From Gaeumannomyces sp. JS-464 (lineage: Eukaryota; Ascomycota; Sordariomycetes; Magnaporthales; Magnaporthaceae), in the NCBI GenBank assembly GCA_002197995.1, contig NGZR01000001.1, positions 12,605,501 to 12,669,500 of the forward strand: a DNA stretch of 64,000 bases, written 5' to 3'. Positions within the stretch are counted from its first letter, which is position 1. Every line of letters begins with the position of its first letter. The notes beneath the pieces were generated by a model. The model was not told the origin of the DNA, did not search any database, and saw only the letters and a program-made list of their open reading frames with translations. Positions 46,079-60,466 of the stretch are shown one piece after another. Position numbers and translations under genes: made by a program.

Positions 46079-49000
46079 CTAGCATTCCGCAGGGACGCCC
46101 TCGAAGCCGCCAATGATCCGTCCCACGTCTTTGCGCGCCCTCTCATAGGCTGCGAGGTCCCTGTTCCCGTACACGTCTTTGCCTGCCGCGTAGGTTTTCT
46201 CCACTTGGTTGCGGAAAAAGACGTTGACGGCGACGCTAGCACCTGTGCCTTCCACCGGCGTCGCCGTGTGTAGCCAAAACGGCGGCAAGTACAGAACATC
46301 GCTAGGGCCTACCACCGTCTCTTGCGGCCGCGTCTGCGAGGATAGCCCACCGTCGAGCCCGGCGAACGCGTCGATGCTGGAGCTGGAGCCCCCGGCGTTG
46401 ACCGACAGCTCGGCCACGTCGCTGGGCGGGAAAAGGAGAAAACGTTTCGAGCCTTGCACTTGGGTGTAGACGTTGGCCATCACATCATAGTGAAGCCACA
46501 TGTTAACCGGACCCGACATGCGCAGCACCGAGCTGAAGTGGTTGTCTATGACCAGCGCCATTTCAGGGGGTAGCCCAAAGTCTCTGGCAAGCAAAGGGAA
46601 GTCCTCTTGCAGATTGGCCGGCCGCGATGCAGGCTCGTCGGTCGACAGCGCGCGAAGGTAGAGCCTACCGCCCTTCTCTATCTCGTCGACGAGCTTAGAG
46701 AACCGCTTGTTCGTATAGCGGAAGTTCTTGGCGTTGAAGTCCATAACCTGCCCCTGAGCCTCGTGAACAACCACCTTTGTATCTTCCGTTAGCTGGGATC
46801 GCCATACCGCAGGCCAAAGTCTCGCCAATTCCGTTCTTCACATACTTCTCTGTCGGCACCAACGACCGAGGTCATGTAAGCAGGTGTCCATTTGTAGGTG
46901 CAAGGCCCAATGTTCACGCTTTCCATCACCACTGGCTTTCCCTCGCGCACGATTTGGGCAAACTGTGCCTCTGATGTGAGCTTGACACGAGGGATGGGCC
47001 TCGGCTCAATAGTCTTGGGCAAGGTGGCTGTCGATCCCTCTGCTTCAATCAACGCCACCGTCTCGGCGCAGCCCCAGCTCGCTGTTTTCTCGTCCGGACC
47101 CTCAGCACCAGCGCCAAATGCAGGTACGTCTTGATCGCTCCAAGCCTGTCCAGAAGGAGGAGAAAGCAAGGCCGCTAGACAACCGGGATCAACGCTGATG
47201 GTGTATGTCCCCTTCGCCCAGAAGGTTCCCATCGAGAAGCATGTAGCGCCTCCTCCAAGCAGGACTACCTCGCCCGGAAAAGCCGCAGCACACGAGCCGA
47301 TGAGCAAGGGACGCGGTACATTCGGATCAAACACGTCCAAACGACAGGCTACTAGGCCGCCAGAGAGTGGCTCTTCGTGTAGCACCACAAGATCATGATC
47401 CTGTCGCACAAGCCCGGACTTGTCCACGCCGCCGGCCACCAAATGGAAGCCCTGGCCCAACGGAACGCAGCTTGCACCGAACCTGGCGATAAGGGCACGG
47501 TGACTGGGCTGAGCAGTTTCGATATCTCTGAAGCGCAACTCGGGGGCCTGAATGCCGGTGTCAGTCGAACCCGGCAGAAGGGGTCTTGACTACCTAGTCG
47601 TGGACTGGCCAAACTCACAACGATGTCAGAAACATCAAGCTCCCAGAGCAGCACTTGATCCTGGATAGTTCCGCCCCCTCCCATGCCGCTGGCGTAGACA
47701 CCCGAAAATTTAGCAGACCCTCGCGGAACGCTAGAAGAGCAGAAGGCAAGCGCGCCGAAAACCGGTGTGGGAACCGGCGACCCAGCAACACGGCATCTCA
47801 CCCAACCTCGATCAGGGTGGTACAAGAGATATCCGTCGAATACCGCAGACGGCCCGGTCTTGCCACCGAAGACAAGCACCATGCTAGAGTGGCCGAGCCT
47901 GACGGCTATGTGGCGGTAGAGCGGGACGGGCAGCTCATGTGTACCATGGAGCCGCCGCCAGCTCCTGGCGGCTTTCTCAAAAACCCAAGCATCGGCCATA
48001 GGGCTAGAAGGCGAAGCCCTGCCGCCAGCCAAAAGTGCGCTGTGATCCCCGAGATCTGTCAGGGAGTGGCACACCCTGCCAGAAGGACCACTGACGGCTC
48101 GCAAAATGGGCCCCTGAGTCTTCCCGTCTGGTGTGTACAGGTCGATCGATCGCAGCCTACCGTTGGAGCCCATACCAAGCACATCGGCAATGAGATGCCG
48201 GCCTAGTACGTCGGGAAAAGTAATGGCCCTGCCGAAACGCCGCGGCCCTTGGGCGCCCTGCTGCTGTGAGAAGTTGACCCGAGCACGCACCGAAGGCATA
48301 GACAGGGAATCGGTATGGCCGGATATGTCGCCCGCCGGCGCCGGCGTGGCATGAGAGGTCGAGGCTTGGAGGAGCATGTAGTGGCTCCCAAAGAGTGAAA
48401 ATTCCTCCCACTCGTCAAAAGGCTCTACCGTGTCCAACTTGCGGCGTTCGGCCTCAGATAAGAACTGGTCACCAGACCAGGCATCCCAGAGCGAGCAGCA
48501 CTCAACTTCGAGCCACCCTCGTTCCATAAAGCGGGCTCTCTGATCCGACAGTGTCCGATACCTATCTATGGATTTCAAGGGCGTGTTAAGCCTCTCGAAA
48601 TGTCCTATCATGGTTTGTGCAAACGGGTGCTGGGGCCCGTCTGGCAGTACTTGCTCGAGCAGACAGAAGTTGGCTAACATGGGCCAGGCTGATCAGCTAC
48701 CTAGCCGGTAGGGTCATCACGATGCAGACGAGAGAAAAGAAGACAGAGCTCACAGTCGCCAAGAGTGCTGGCCCATTGGATGACGGCGTCGGCGGAGTTG
48801 GTTGGCATATAAGTGATGGACACCTCTGCCACGAACAAGAAAAATGCCTGAGCCAGATCAACCACAGATTCCAGCGCGGACTCCAGTGATGGAACATCAC
48901 GGAGGTCACACCCGACCTGGAAATAGCGACGGGAGCGCAGGAGCACAGGAGGGGTCTCGAATGTCTCGAGCGGGGCAAACGGACCCCTGAGCTCAGGCGT

Positions 49001-49653
49001 GTCCAGCACGACAGCGCGCTTTTTCAAGACCAGGTCGGGGAAGTCGACGTCGACAAAGATGGCCGAGTCGCACAGATCTGGGTAGCGGGTGAGGCACTGC
49101 CAGGGCAGCACGTCGCTGGTTTCGTTGCGAGACGTGTGAGACGAGGACAAGCAGGAGGAGGAGGAGGAGCCACAAGCGACTGGCTGACTGACCTCCCACA
49201 CCCAAGATTGACTACCACTTTGGTTTTCTTGCCAGAAGCAAGAGGCGCGCTCAGGAAATTTCGCACAGCACAGTCGATGAGATGCATGCGAAGATGGTAG
49301 CCACGGTTGATGACAGGGGCTCGGCGCTGAAAGCGCTTCACAAAATAGCGGAAGAAGTGAGGCTCGTCTGGGTAGTAGATCTTCTCAACGCTTCTTTTGG
49401 ACGTGATGCTGCTGTTATTTGTCTGACGAGAAGTTACGGTTGAGGACTAATTGATACTTGGTCAAGGTCGGAAGATATAGAGCCGAGCACTCACGCCCAT
49501 GACCTGATCGTCCTGTTTTGACGCCTGGCGCTTTTCTGCGCCTTTTTCCACCCTTGCGCTTGAGGGCTTTGGGGCCGTTGCGGCCGCGCCTATTGCGGAC
49601 ATGTGCTCGACTTCCGTCGTCTCGGGCCGTCTTGTCTGTTCAGAATCCGCCAT
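46079..49653 (-). CDS. PPM2: tRNA wybutosine-synthesising protein 4 (Ppm2/TYW4)
   Basis: The gene has six exons: 49653-49495, 49422-49193, 49115-48754, 48673-47619, 47547-46846 and 46774-46079. All introns are 70-80 nt with GT...AG ends. The coding length is 3204 nt, a product of 1067 residues with no frame break. The N-terminal LCMT-type SAM methyltransferase has [30 protein letters not shown] and [17 protein letters not shown] kelch-type propeller lies in the middle ([36 protein letters not shown]). The C-terminal JmjC/cupin domain has [26 protein letters not shown] and [11 protein letters not shown]. The family performs the last steps of wybutosine synthesis at position 37 of tRNA-Phe (methylation and methoxycarbonylation). 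It diverges from GET5 across about 420 nt. It is one of the cleanest multi-exon genes here and a useful quality control for the window. Confidence 0.94.
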
Positions 49654-50070
49654 GGGGAAAATTTCTTGGGGAATGCGCTCATGTTGAGTATCGCATCACC
49701 TGTCAGGGTCAAAGTGAAGTTCTCGCCGCTGCTTGCCGGAGGCGATTTGTAGAAGGTGCTGGGCCAAATAAACAGCGCAAGGGCGCTAAGTAGCGCCTCA
49801 ACCGTTGCAGCCACAGCGGGCTGAGTGCCTGACGACATTGATCTACAGTGGGCTGGTGCTCGATGGCGGGGTCCAGTCCATGAATGCCCGTCCCACATTT
49901 GATCGCGGCACATGTCCCCGTCGACTTCATGCCATAATCGTGGAGATCTTGGGTTCATCACCATCCATCCTGGCCTTAACCTCCGATTCCACCTTGGTAC
50001 CAGCCACCAACTTGCTGTCATACACGGCCGCCAAGCATCTGTCGCATATAGTTTCGCTGCTTCGCCCAAG
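49654..50070. promoter_or_regulatory. Divergent promoter region PPM2 / GET5
   Basis: Short divergent intergenic interval (417 nt). No gene was recognised; both promoters should lie within it. Confidence 0.5.
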
Positions 50071-50800
50071 ATGGCTGAGGTCGCATTCGCAAGCACCTTC
50101 CTGTCGCAGTTGGACTCGCGGCCAACAAAGCTGTCGCCAGACCATGTCGAGGACCCGCGAAACTATCCCGCCCGGTCGGCCGTGAGTGACACTTCTTTGA
50201 TCTGTTCCCAATCACCAGTTCCCGCCGAGACAGAAACAATGCGGAACAGCGTCGCTAATCACTAGGTCACCCAACAAAAACAAAAAGTACATCATGCCGC
50301 GCATGCCCAAGCCCATGAGCAAACTCGCCCGCGCCTCGAACCCGGGCCAGGAGCGCAGCGTCACCGTCACCCTCCGCTCGCTCCGCAACCCGCCCCTCGA
50401 CATCAAGCTCACGTCGCAGCCCCTGGGCACCTCGGTCCTCGACGTCAGGACCGCCGCCGCCTCCCAGGCCGGCCTCCGCCCGGACAAGGTTAAGCTGCTC
50501 CACAAGAAGAAGCCCGTGGCCGACAGCAAGGTCCTGCGCGACCTCCTGGCCGGTGACGAGACCCTCATCGAGTTCTCCGTCATGGTATTGGGCGGTGCCG
50601 CCGCCGCCCCGAAGGCTGAGGAGGCGGACCAGGCTTCGCCGTCTGCGCCGACGGCACAGGGCGTCAGCGGTGCTGAGGCTGTGAAGAGCGAGGAATTCTG
50701 GGTCGATCTCAAGGGCTTCTTGCTGCAGAGGGTACGCGACGAGACATATGCCGACGAACTTTTCACAACGTTCCGCAAAGCGTGGGAGGACAAGTCATAG
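50071..50800 (+). CDS. GET5: Get5/Mdy2-like ubiquitin-like protein of the GET pathway
   Basis: Exons are 50071-50181 and 50288-50800. The intron has a GTGAGT donor and an AAAAAG acceptor (50287), which joins PARSA to YIMPRMPKPM in frame. The product is 207 residues. The N-terminal segment (FASTFLSQLDSRPTKLSPDHV, then EDPRNYPARS) matches the Get4-binding region of fungal Get5. It is followed by a ubiquitin-like domain (VTVTLRSLRNPPLDIKL, VLDVRTAAASQAGLRPDKVKLLHKKKPV). A C-terminal helical homodimerisation region follows (EEFWVDLKGFLLQRVRDETYADELFTTFRKAW). Get5 bridges Get4 to the chaperone Sgt2 when tail-anchored proteins are delivered to the ER. The frame is intact. Confidence 0.85.
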
Positions 50801-51363
50801 TGAAACTTCGGTGCCCCTGGAGACCGAGAGACCTCCTTGCTATCTTGGCGCGGCCACGCGCGCCCTGTGTCGTGTCACCTGAAATAGAGCCTAATGATAC
50901 CAATGACTTCTACTGCATGAAACGACAGACCAAGATGACAAATGGCAAAGGTTGAAACCTCGCCTGGTAGAAAGAAAATAGGATGACAGATCCTGCTGTG
51001 GGATTAGGATGGAAGTGGGAGAGAAGAGAGGCACCGCCCGGTCTTTGTAAAGAGGTTGTCGTTTTTCTCATTCATTCGGAATTGCGAATGTACTTCATAA
51101 GACAGTAGTTTCGGGGCGGCGTGGCAGCTGAAGTGAACCTGAGCACCCCCGAGGGAGCAAAGTCGAGACGGGAGGCTCCTCAGACACTTGACCAGCCGCC
51201 TTTATCCCCTGCTTCTCCCGCCTTGACAATCATTGTTGACCCTGACAATCCTCCGACTCCTTCCCAAGCCACATCCATAGCTTTCTTCTGGCTCGCTTGA
51301 TATGTGGGTGCAAAAGGTAAGCGGAAAAATAGACTGGCGTGCCCCCGCGGAGCAACAGCCGGC
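50801..51363. other. Convergent 3' flanks of GET5 and COF1
   Basis: No gene was recognised between the GET5 stop and the cofilin stop. The short frames here have no domain. Confidence 0.5.
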
Positions 51364-52110
51364 TTAGGCCAGCCCCTTGCTGACCGCCTTGAGGACCGAG
51401 TCGTATTCGACATCGTCGGCATCGTTGGCTTGCAGCTCATGAGCGATGCCGTTGAGCGAGCGCTTGAGGGCGTCCTTGGACGAGGCGTAGATCATCTTGG
51501 GCTGTTTGGGGAAATGTGTAAGCGAGGACCAAAACTCTCAACCCGTGGAGGGTGGTTGCCCATGGGCAAGGTTAGGAAAGAGGATGGGCTCGACCGAGAC
51601 TAACCTTGATGCCAGCATCATCGGGGGACCAGGCGATGAAAGTGATCTTGTTCCTGCACGGTTATGGCAGTATCAGCATGCGCTCCATGGTTGCTTGCGA
51701 CACGGCCGCCAGTATGGAACCGTGGTGTCGGCCATCGACCTACCTCTCACCCTCACCCGACGAAAGGCTGTACTGGAAGTCGTAGACGGCGTAGCGGGGA
51801 GCCTTGCCGACGGCGCCCTGCCAGGAGAGAAGAAAACAAGCGTCAATAAAAGGCAAAGAGCGAAGTGCTATTCGTCACATGCAAGTAGCGTTGAGGTCAG
51901 GGTCAGGGTTTCTCAGGCGGTCTTACAGTTGGCGACTTGATGGTGGCGTTGATGAGCTTGTTGCGGAAAGCCTCCCAGTCGCTGTCGCCAGAAGCCTCCT
52001 CGACGACAATTTGCTTGTTGTCGTCGGACAGCTTGAAGATGATGAACTTCAGGCTCTTGCCGAGCTTGAGCTCATTGTACTTCTCTATGCACTCCTGTGC
52101 GACGGTCGCT
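51364..52110 (-). CDS. COF1: Cofilin (actin-depolymerising factor), 5' exon(s) unresolved
   Basis: Four exons on the minus strand are clear: 52110-51927, 51817-51744, 51653-51605 and 51501-51364. They join in frame to give [98 protein letters not shown] and [20 protein letters not shown], ending [12 protein letters not shown]. This is an almost complete single ADF-H domain. Cofilin severs and depolymerises actin filaments and is essential in fungi. Only the first few residues are missing. The acceptor at 52111-52115 (CTCAG) requires an upstream exon ending in phase 2. Candidates upstream are ATG 52566, immediately followed by a GTGAGC donor, and a GTAAAC donor near 52174, but neither gives the required phase, so I leave the start open. 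Confidence 0.92.
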
Positions 52111-54056
52111 CTGAGAACAGTCCACGAAAGCGCAGCAAGCGCGCGCAGTCAGATGTTAGTTTACCGTCCTGGCCATCGTCGTCCCGCGTCTGCAGCAGCG
52201 ACGCAACGGGCGGGGTCTAATGCGGCCGGCAGTTCCGAAGCCACGCCCACCCCGGCTGGCTCTCCCGATTGCCCCTTCGGCCCAGGCTGCAATTTCCTAG
52301 TCGGAGGCAGACCTAACGCACCCTCCTTGGCGCAATCCCTCTATGGCGCAGTTGCGGTGAGGCGTGGGCGTCGTGGTGGGGAGAAAGGGGAGGCAATCAT
52401 GGTCGGTGTCGGCGACGGGGAGAGGCTCGAGGTGGGGTCACGAGAGTCGCTACTAACCCGGATTGAGACTGGCAAACGACGATTGATTAGCACTGCAACG
52501 GCTGCAAAAAAGCAAATGGCCGTCAAAGAGCCCCGAGCGAAGCAGCAGGGATGCAAAGCTCACCATGTTTGTGCGCGGTTTTGGAGGGCGAGGTGTGGAG
52601 AGGAGTTGGATGGCTTCCACTGGGGTTCGCGAGAGAGAAAGTTTGCTGATAAGAAGACGGCAGCAGATTCTAGACTAGACGGCGGGCAGCGCGGGGTGGA
52701 GATCGGGTTGCTTTAGGTCAGCACTTGTTACTGTTAGTATCGGCGTCTTTATGTGGCCCAAGTCCCTCTCTGCCAGGCAAGATGGCGTGCGTGGAGAGAG
52801 TGTGTGCAGCGTGCAGAGGGCGGCGCGCAGCCTGATAGGGGCACGAGATGGGCTCCAGGACCGGTCATGGTCGAGGCGGGGCCCAGCGCCGCCACTTGGA
52901 AATTGAGGCCAAGCGGGGGAAGAGGAGGGACGGGGCTCCTGGCCAAGAACACCAGCGAGGACCCCGCCAGGCAGGCACGTACCGGTCGGTGGTGAGGGCG
53001 AATATCGGTTGGACGCAGTCGCTGGTGCGAGTTCTGCCTCGACGAGGTTTGGTGCTTTGCTCGAGGATGATGCAAGCTGGGGGATCAGGCAGGGTAATAA
53101 AAGGGATTGGGGGTCGCGGTCGGAAGGGAGCTGGGCCAGGGAGGCTGAGGAGGGGGTGTGGTGGGTTGGGCCGTTGCCAGCTTCAGCCTATGGTTGCCGG
53201 GCTTGTGGTGGGCTGTGCTGCTTGCCTGCGGTCGCAGCTGCTGTCGTTTGGTGGGGCAGAGTGCGCGCCAATTGGCGGGGTGGTGTTGTGTTGCTGCTGT
53301 CAACCTCGAGGTTGGCTGTGAGACGGTCAACCTCAGTTTGCGACGATAATTAAATCCATGGCCAGCTCCGGGCGCCGACAAGCACACCACAATTGAAACC
53401 ATCTGTTCACACGGACCCAAAGCACCCAGGTAGCCAATCGAAGCACATGATGGTTGAACGATGCCTTGTCACTTATCTCTCGCCGCCTGGCAACGGGCTT
53501 TCAGTGCACCACTCCAAGGACGCGTGTCGGGCAGCAGCAGCATTCACGTCATGCCATCACTGAAGGATGGCGTCAGCCCAATGAGGCAACAGCTTTTTAC
53601 CAATCAGTCAGTCATACAGCCAGTCAGTCGGTTATGTATGGTTATGCAAACGCTCAAGGTATCTCTTTTGTTCTCTGCCTGTTTCTCTTTTCTTTTGCTT
53701 TTAATCCGCACGACAAGGCTATGGTACAAAATCATCAGCTGGAAGCCCCGGTCAGGCAGGACCGTGCCCCTTGCTGGTGAGGGGATATAAGTAATAGGGG
53801 TCATGGCGGGACGTGAAAACGTGAAATAGAGGGGAGATGAAGTCGCGCGGGAAATGGCCGAAAATGAGAATCCGTCAACTCTGAACACCAGGTTACCTCC
53901 CATATGCATACATGCCTTCACGTAGCCGCGTCCCGAGATGGTCGTTGTTAATACAAAGAAATACGCGGGCTCATCATCCCGCCGCTGCTGCTGCTGCTGC
54001 TGCTGTGTGTCAGTCGATCAGTCAGCCACCGCACAGATTCGATAACCGTGCGCGGT
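52111..54056. promoter_or_regulatory. COF1 5' region and HSP60 3' flank
   Basis: This contains the cofilin 5' exon(s) and promoter, which are not resolved. The remainder has no recognisable gene. A CTG/GCT triplet run (about 53983-54004) lies about 55 nt beyond the HSP60 stop, and repeated CAGTCAGTC units lie near 53603-53630. Confidence 0.45.
53983..54004. repeat. GCT/CTG triplet repeat
   Basis: About seven consecutive GCT units on the plus strand in the presumed 3' UTR of HSP60. Confidence 0.85.
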
Positions 54057-55995
<1,939 letters not shown>

Positions 55996-57168
55996 TGTGT
56001 GGATTAAGGGATATATGGAAAGAGAGAAACAGACAAAATAAAGAGCCGCGAAAAGCACAGCAAAAAGGGGGTGCTGCTACAGTGTGTTCGTGGAGATTAG
56101 AGGAGGAAGATGCGGGCGGGGGACGGGAGGTTTTAAAAAAAAAAATTGCTTGCTGGCAATGATACTGAAGCTTCCCGATTTCCAATTCGGTGATAAAAAA
56201 ATTATCAGTTGAGCAGCTCCGGAGCGCTCATGCCATATGTGGACTAGCGCCGGTACCCCGGTTCTTCTTCGAGATTCTGTGGGTCTTTGGCAGCCAAAGC
56301 CAAAACGGACGTTTGGATGCTACACTACAAAACCTCGATCCCAGTAACTCGAGCAGTTGACGATGTCGGCCATGCGAGTCATGCAACAAAATAAAACCGT
56401 CAATTACCTGCCTGGTGCTGCTCACGTAGAACCTCGCATTCCCAGTCCGGCTTGGCTAGCATCTCTGCTCTATGCTCGGGTCTGCCGAACAGCTGCACCA
56501 CGCCCTAGCAAGCCAGCTTCCCCAAACCTGCGGAATACTGATGAAACGACCATCGAATGCGTACCCGATGAAGATCCAGCAAAAAAAAAATTTATTGCGC
56601 AGATCCCAGGAGTTAGCCGACTAGGACATGCTGTTGAAGAAGGGGCCTTCGATAGCCTTTCTAGAACTGTCCATGGAGAAGGGGCACATGGATCCGAGCA
56701 AGACAACCGAAACCCCCACGCACGGCCGGCTAATCACGAGACCCAGGCGCGCCGACAGCACCCACATCTCGGTGTTGAGCAACCGGAATTAGACGACCAC
56801 TACCGCCAGTATTGTGTTGTTGGCCGGCCCGGACCGTTTCCTCCCCAAGCGCCGGTCTGGGCATGACGTGTCGGACGGTGCGCGGCTTAGAAGTGGACCA
56901 AGGGCAAATATTACGGACACTTTCCGATGCCGTTCACGGGGCTTAGGTAGCATCGATTTTCTGCACGCCGCCAATTTCACCTCAATTGGGCTCCCCCGCG
57001 GTGTAAGACGGGCACGAAGACGACTTACTAAGCCCCCATAGCCGCAACCTCAAACCACAACGCTCCTCGGACAGACTTGCCTCGCCCTTACTCTCTATAC
57101 AAACAAACGGACAGGGCCCAATCCACCGCCGCCGGCTCACACCCTCTGCAGTAGATACAGCCGTGACC
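55996..57168. other. Intergenic HSP60 / Zn2Cys6 regulator
   Basis: This is the 5' flank of HSP60 and of the divergent regulator. A 170-codon frame (56357-56866, plus) has no recognisable domain; I do not call it. There are A-runs near 56135-56145 and 56581-56590. Heat-shock-element-type GAA/TTC arrangements were not convincing by eye. Confidence 0.45.
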
Positions 57169-59307
57169 ATGTCGGACCCGGAGCAGCCTGAGCACCTGGC
57201 CCGCCAGGCCTGCTCGACGTGCCGCCGGCAACGCCGCAAATGCACCCGCCAGCTCCCATCCTGTCAGCTCTGTCTCAAGAGCCGCCGTCAGTGCGAATAC
57301 CCTAGCGAGCCCGACTCGGCTCCGTCAGCAGTGTCAGACTCCCATGTAGGTCTTGCTCCGTCGGCGTCGCTCTGCCTTGCCGGCCGCGTGGACGCTGGAA
57401 ACCAACAAGAATCTATCTGCCCGTCTAGATGCCCCCTCGAGATCCTGCTGTGATCTTATTTTTCCTCGACTCGTACATGTTCGGCCGAAGGAAATATGTG
57501 GTCAAGACGCCTCACATCCAGCCTCCGCGTGAGATCCTCGAGCTTGTGGAAAACCAGGCCGACGTCCAGTCAAACGTTCAAGTTTATTTCGCCGAGGTCC
57601 ATCCTCTACTCCCCATAGGTTTGGAGAGGCTCTCATATAATCTAGATCTTCGTTCATAAGCTCAACTCCAGCCAACTTGATGTCACCCATTGGCTTGACT
57701 ACTTGTACACCGACTGGGAATCATATTCTAACCTTGAGCCATCGCGGAACGTACCTCTTGCTTGCGCCAAGTCTCCAAACTGAGACTTCTCCAAGAGCTA
57801 GCGTCCTCTAGCTCCCAACCCCTGAAAACCGACACACAGGTCCTCCTGGTCGCGATGCGCCTTGCGTGCCAGAGCCTAGAAAGCCGCAGCACGGACGAGG
57901 CCGCGCAGGCATCGCTATACTGGAAGACCAAGAGAGCTCTGAGCTGCCTCGAGGCGAACGGACTTCTCTCCATTCGATTACTGCAAGCTTTGCTTCTGGT
58001 GACATACTACGAAATTTCTAATGCGATATATCCCGCCGCCTTCATGAGCGTGGCTGTCTGCGCCAGAGTGGGACAGGCCATTGGAATCCACGACCACACA
58101 CGCGCACCTCAGATGTTTGCCGTTCGAAGTGAGCCGGTCTTCTATGGGAGCTTCTCGGGCTCGCACCTATTTGCTCATTGAAATTCGTCACTAATTTTCT
58201 CCGTGTTTCTCGTACAGCCTCTTTGGTCGACCACGAAGAGGCCCGCCGAACTTGGTGGGCAGTCATTGTTCTCGACAGGTAGAAAATCGTTTCTAGGTCC
58301 TATCCGCTTCTGTTAGCACCACGAGGCTTCTAGGTCGCTGACTCTAGAACAATCCAATTCAGATATGTTACTATAGGGCCTGAGTATCGTCCGTTCTCAT
58401 GCCTCGACCCGAGTCCGGATGCCTTGTTGCCAATGGATGAAGGGTCCTGGGAGTCAGGGGTAGGCAAATCACCATCCCCTTTGTTGCTGCGTTCTCTCCC
58501 GGCTTTTTTGATCCCATGTGTACGGCCGAGTCCAAGTAATAATGTATTTAGGAGCCAAGGATCCGCCCATCGCTGGCAGTGTCAGCCGAGGTTGACAATT
58601 CGGCATGCCCCTTCGCCCGCACATGCCAAGCAGCGAGCCTGCTCTCCCGGGTCTTGCGCCACGTCAACCAGCGGCCGGACGATTACGAGGCCTACTATTC
58701 GGAGTCGCTAATACTGGCGCGCGCGGCCACGGCTTTCACTTCGGCTGTGGCCCACGAGGCGGACCGCTGAGCGACTCGCAAGCGCACCGCTGCTGGCTGC
58801 ACTGGGCCTTGCCTACAGCACACAGCGGCGCTGTTCGACTCGCACACTGCGCCGATGTCTCAACTTCGAGGGCGGCACGGGAATCTCCCGACAGCTGGAG
58901 ATGCAGCAGGTCGCGTTCGAGGGCCTCCTGGGCCTCAGCCCGGGGGTCGTCTCCCTCGCCCGCCGCATCACTCGGCTGCTGGGCCCTGGCGGCGGCGTGC
59001 GCGCCGTGAGCCCCTTGGTCCTCGACTGCCTGTATCAAGCTGCCAAGCAGCAGTCGTGGTACTTCCGCGAGACGAACAAGAGGGAGGTGTTTGATGACTC
59101 CAACACCGTCAAGGAAGCGTTGCGTGCGGCCGGACAAACCCAGATCCTAGCGAGTGAGTAGCAGTCGGCCTGTGTTTTTGCCCCTGACGCTTCTATCAGA
59201 CCCGGCTCTAGACTACCAAAGCCCTCGGCACTAACCGTGGTGATATAGATGAATATCTCGCCATTCTAGACGGGGATGACCTGCGGCCGGAAGGGTACGC
59301 CCTTTAA
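57169..59307 (+). CDS. Zn(II)2Cys6 fungal transcription factor (frame-broken 3' half)
   Basis: Seven exons reconstruct well: 57169-57345, 57429-57618, 57772-58128, 58218-58278, 58363-58459, 58552-59153 and 59249-59307. The N-terminus has the Zn2Cys6 cluster with C-x2-C-x6-C-x6-C-x2-C-x6-C spacing (ACSTCRRQRRKCTRQ, PSCQLCLKSRRQCEYP). Motifs of the fungal middle homology domain follow (VYFAEVHPLLPIVSKLRLLQ, LVAMRLACQS, LLQALLLVTYYEISNAIYPA, EEARRTWWAVIVLDRYVTIG). The C-terminus is LVLDCLYQAAKQQSWYFRETNK and ends GDDLRPEGYAL. Exons 1-5 are clean. Within exon 6 the frame changes about four times between 58768 and 58900. With these corrected the product would be about 514 aa. It is a nuclear DNA-binding regulator; its targets cannot be inferred and no pathway genes adjoin it. 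Intron 3 (57619-57771) uses weak GTTTGG...CAAG ends but is supported by motif continuity. Confidence 0.78.
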
Positions 59308-60466
59308 GTCCAAGGAGGCGTGAGCAGCGGCGCCAATCACCCCGCTGCTGAGTTCTGGGGACCTAAGTGTCTCTCTTGTGGTGAGAGGTGGGTGGTCAGA
59401 AAACAGAGCACATACCCAACAATATTTCAGATCATAGGCCTCGAGAAGCAATAATTCCAGTCTTGGAAATTCCTGATGGAAACACTCTATGTCGTTTTCG
59501 GGATTTTGGACGAGTTACTAGACGCTCCAGATTGGTTACCCCGTCCGCCTTTTCAAGATATGCCGCTCGAAGTTCCTCGCAAAATATACGCTGTTCCTCC
59601 TGTCTTAGGCCCGCCCGTAGAGGTAGCTTACTTGCCAAGCCGCTTAATGATCTGTAAAATAGTAGCGAGCCACCAATGTGCAGCAATGGAGCTTTCGATT
59701 ACCAACGTAGGTAAAATAGGGCACAGAGCTATGTCCTTGCCTGCCTCCCCGCTTGTCTGGCAACAGAAAATTTATTGCGCCAACCATCGACTGGATAGCT
59801 TGGCCAGCGGTTCTGTGGCAACAGAGAAAATTCGGTTGACGGGCTACTATCAACCTGACATCCCCGATGGTATTCTCCTCGAACAAACTCTTGATTGCGC
59901 TGCGACTACCTCCTACTATCGAGGAGTAGCTACGAGGGTAAAAGAGCAAAAAGGAAAAAATGGTAGAAAAAGAACAACCCCAGTCGCACTGCGCTTGCCG
60001 AGCAGCGCCCTTCCTTTTGCCAATAGAAGGCAAAAGAAGCCAGCTATCGGCTCGACAGACCATTCCATGCTCCTGACGTGGCTTGAGACAAAAGAAAATA
60101 AAATAAAACGAAAAACCCAATGACCCTGCGCTTGCTTTCCTCCATCCTCGAGACACAATGAGAGAATAGTAGTGACTGCCCGCTTGGCAGCCCTAGCCAT
60201 CCGCCTAATGACAGAAAAGGCTCAAGGGATGCTACCGACTAGGCGGCTCTGGTATTTCCTCTTTTTTTGTGTTTTTCTTTTTCAACTTTTTTTCTGCTTT
60301 TGTTTTTTTTCGCTCCTGCGTCATGACCAGCCTACTTGGCAATCGTATCAGCTTTATAATCGAACGCACCTGCATCCACAACAAAAGAACGAAGCTGCTG
60401 GCTTCGCAGTGTCGACCTTGATAAGTCCACGCAGACCCGGGCGCTCTTGCGACGAGGCTGCCAGCT
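59308..60466. other. Intergenic, AT-richer, unrecognised open frame
   Basis: Convergent 3' flanks of the regulator and the Myb-like gene. An open frame of 215 codons at 59476-60123 (plus) has no recognisable domain and no clear start context. T-rich sequence lies at 60255-60315. The frame might be a decayed mobile-element fragment, but I see no diagnostic motif. Confidence 0.4.

Noticed and set aside
59476..60123. A 215-codon frame that might be a mobile-element relic
   Set aside because: No transposase, integrase or reverse-transcriptase motif, and no terminal or target-site repeats seen. Left as unannotated intergenic DNA.
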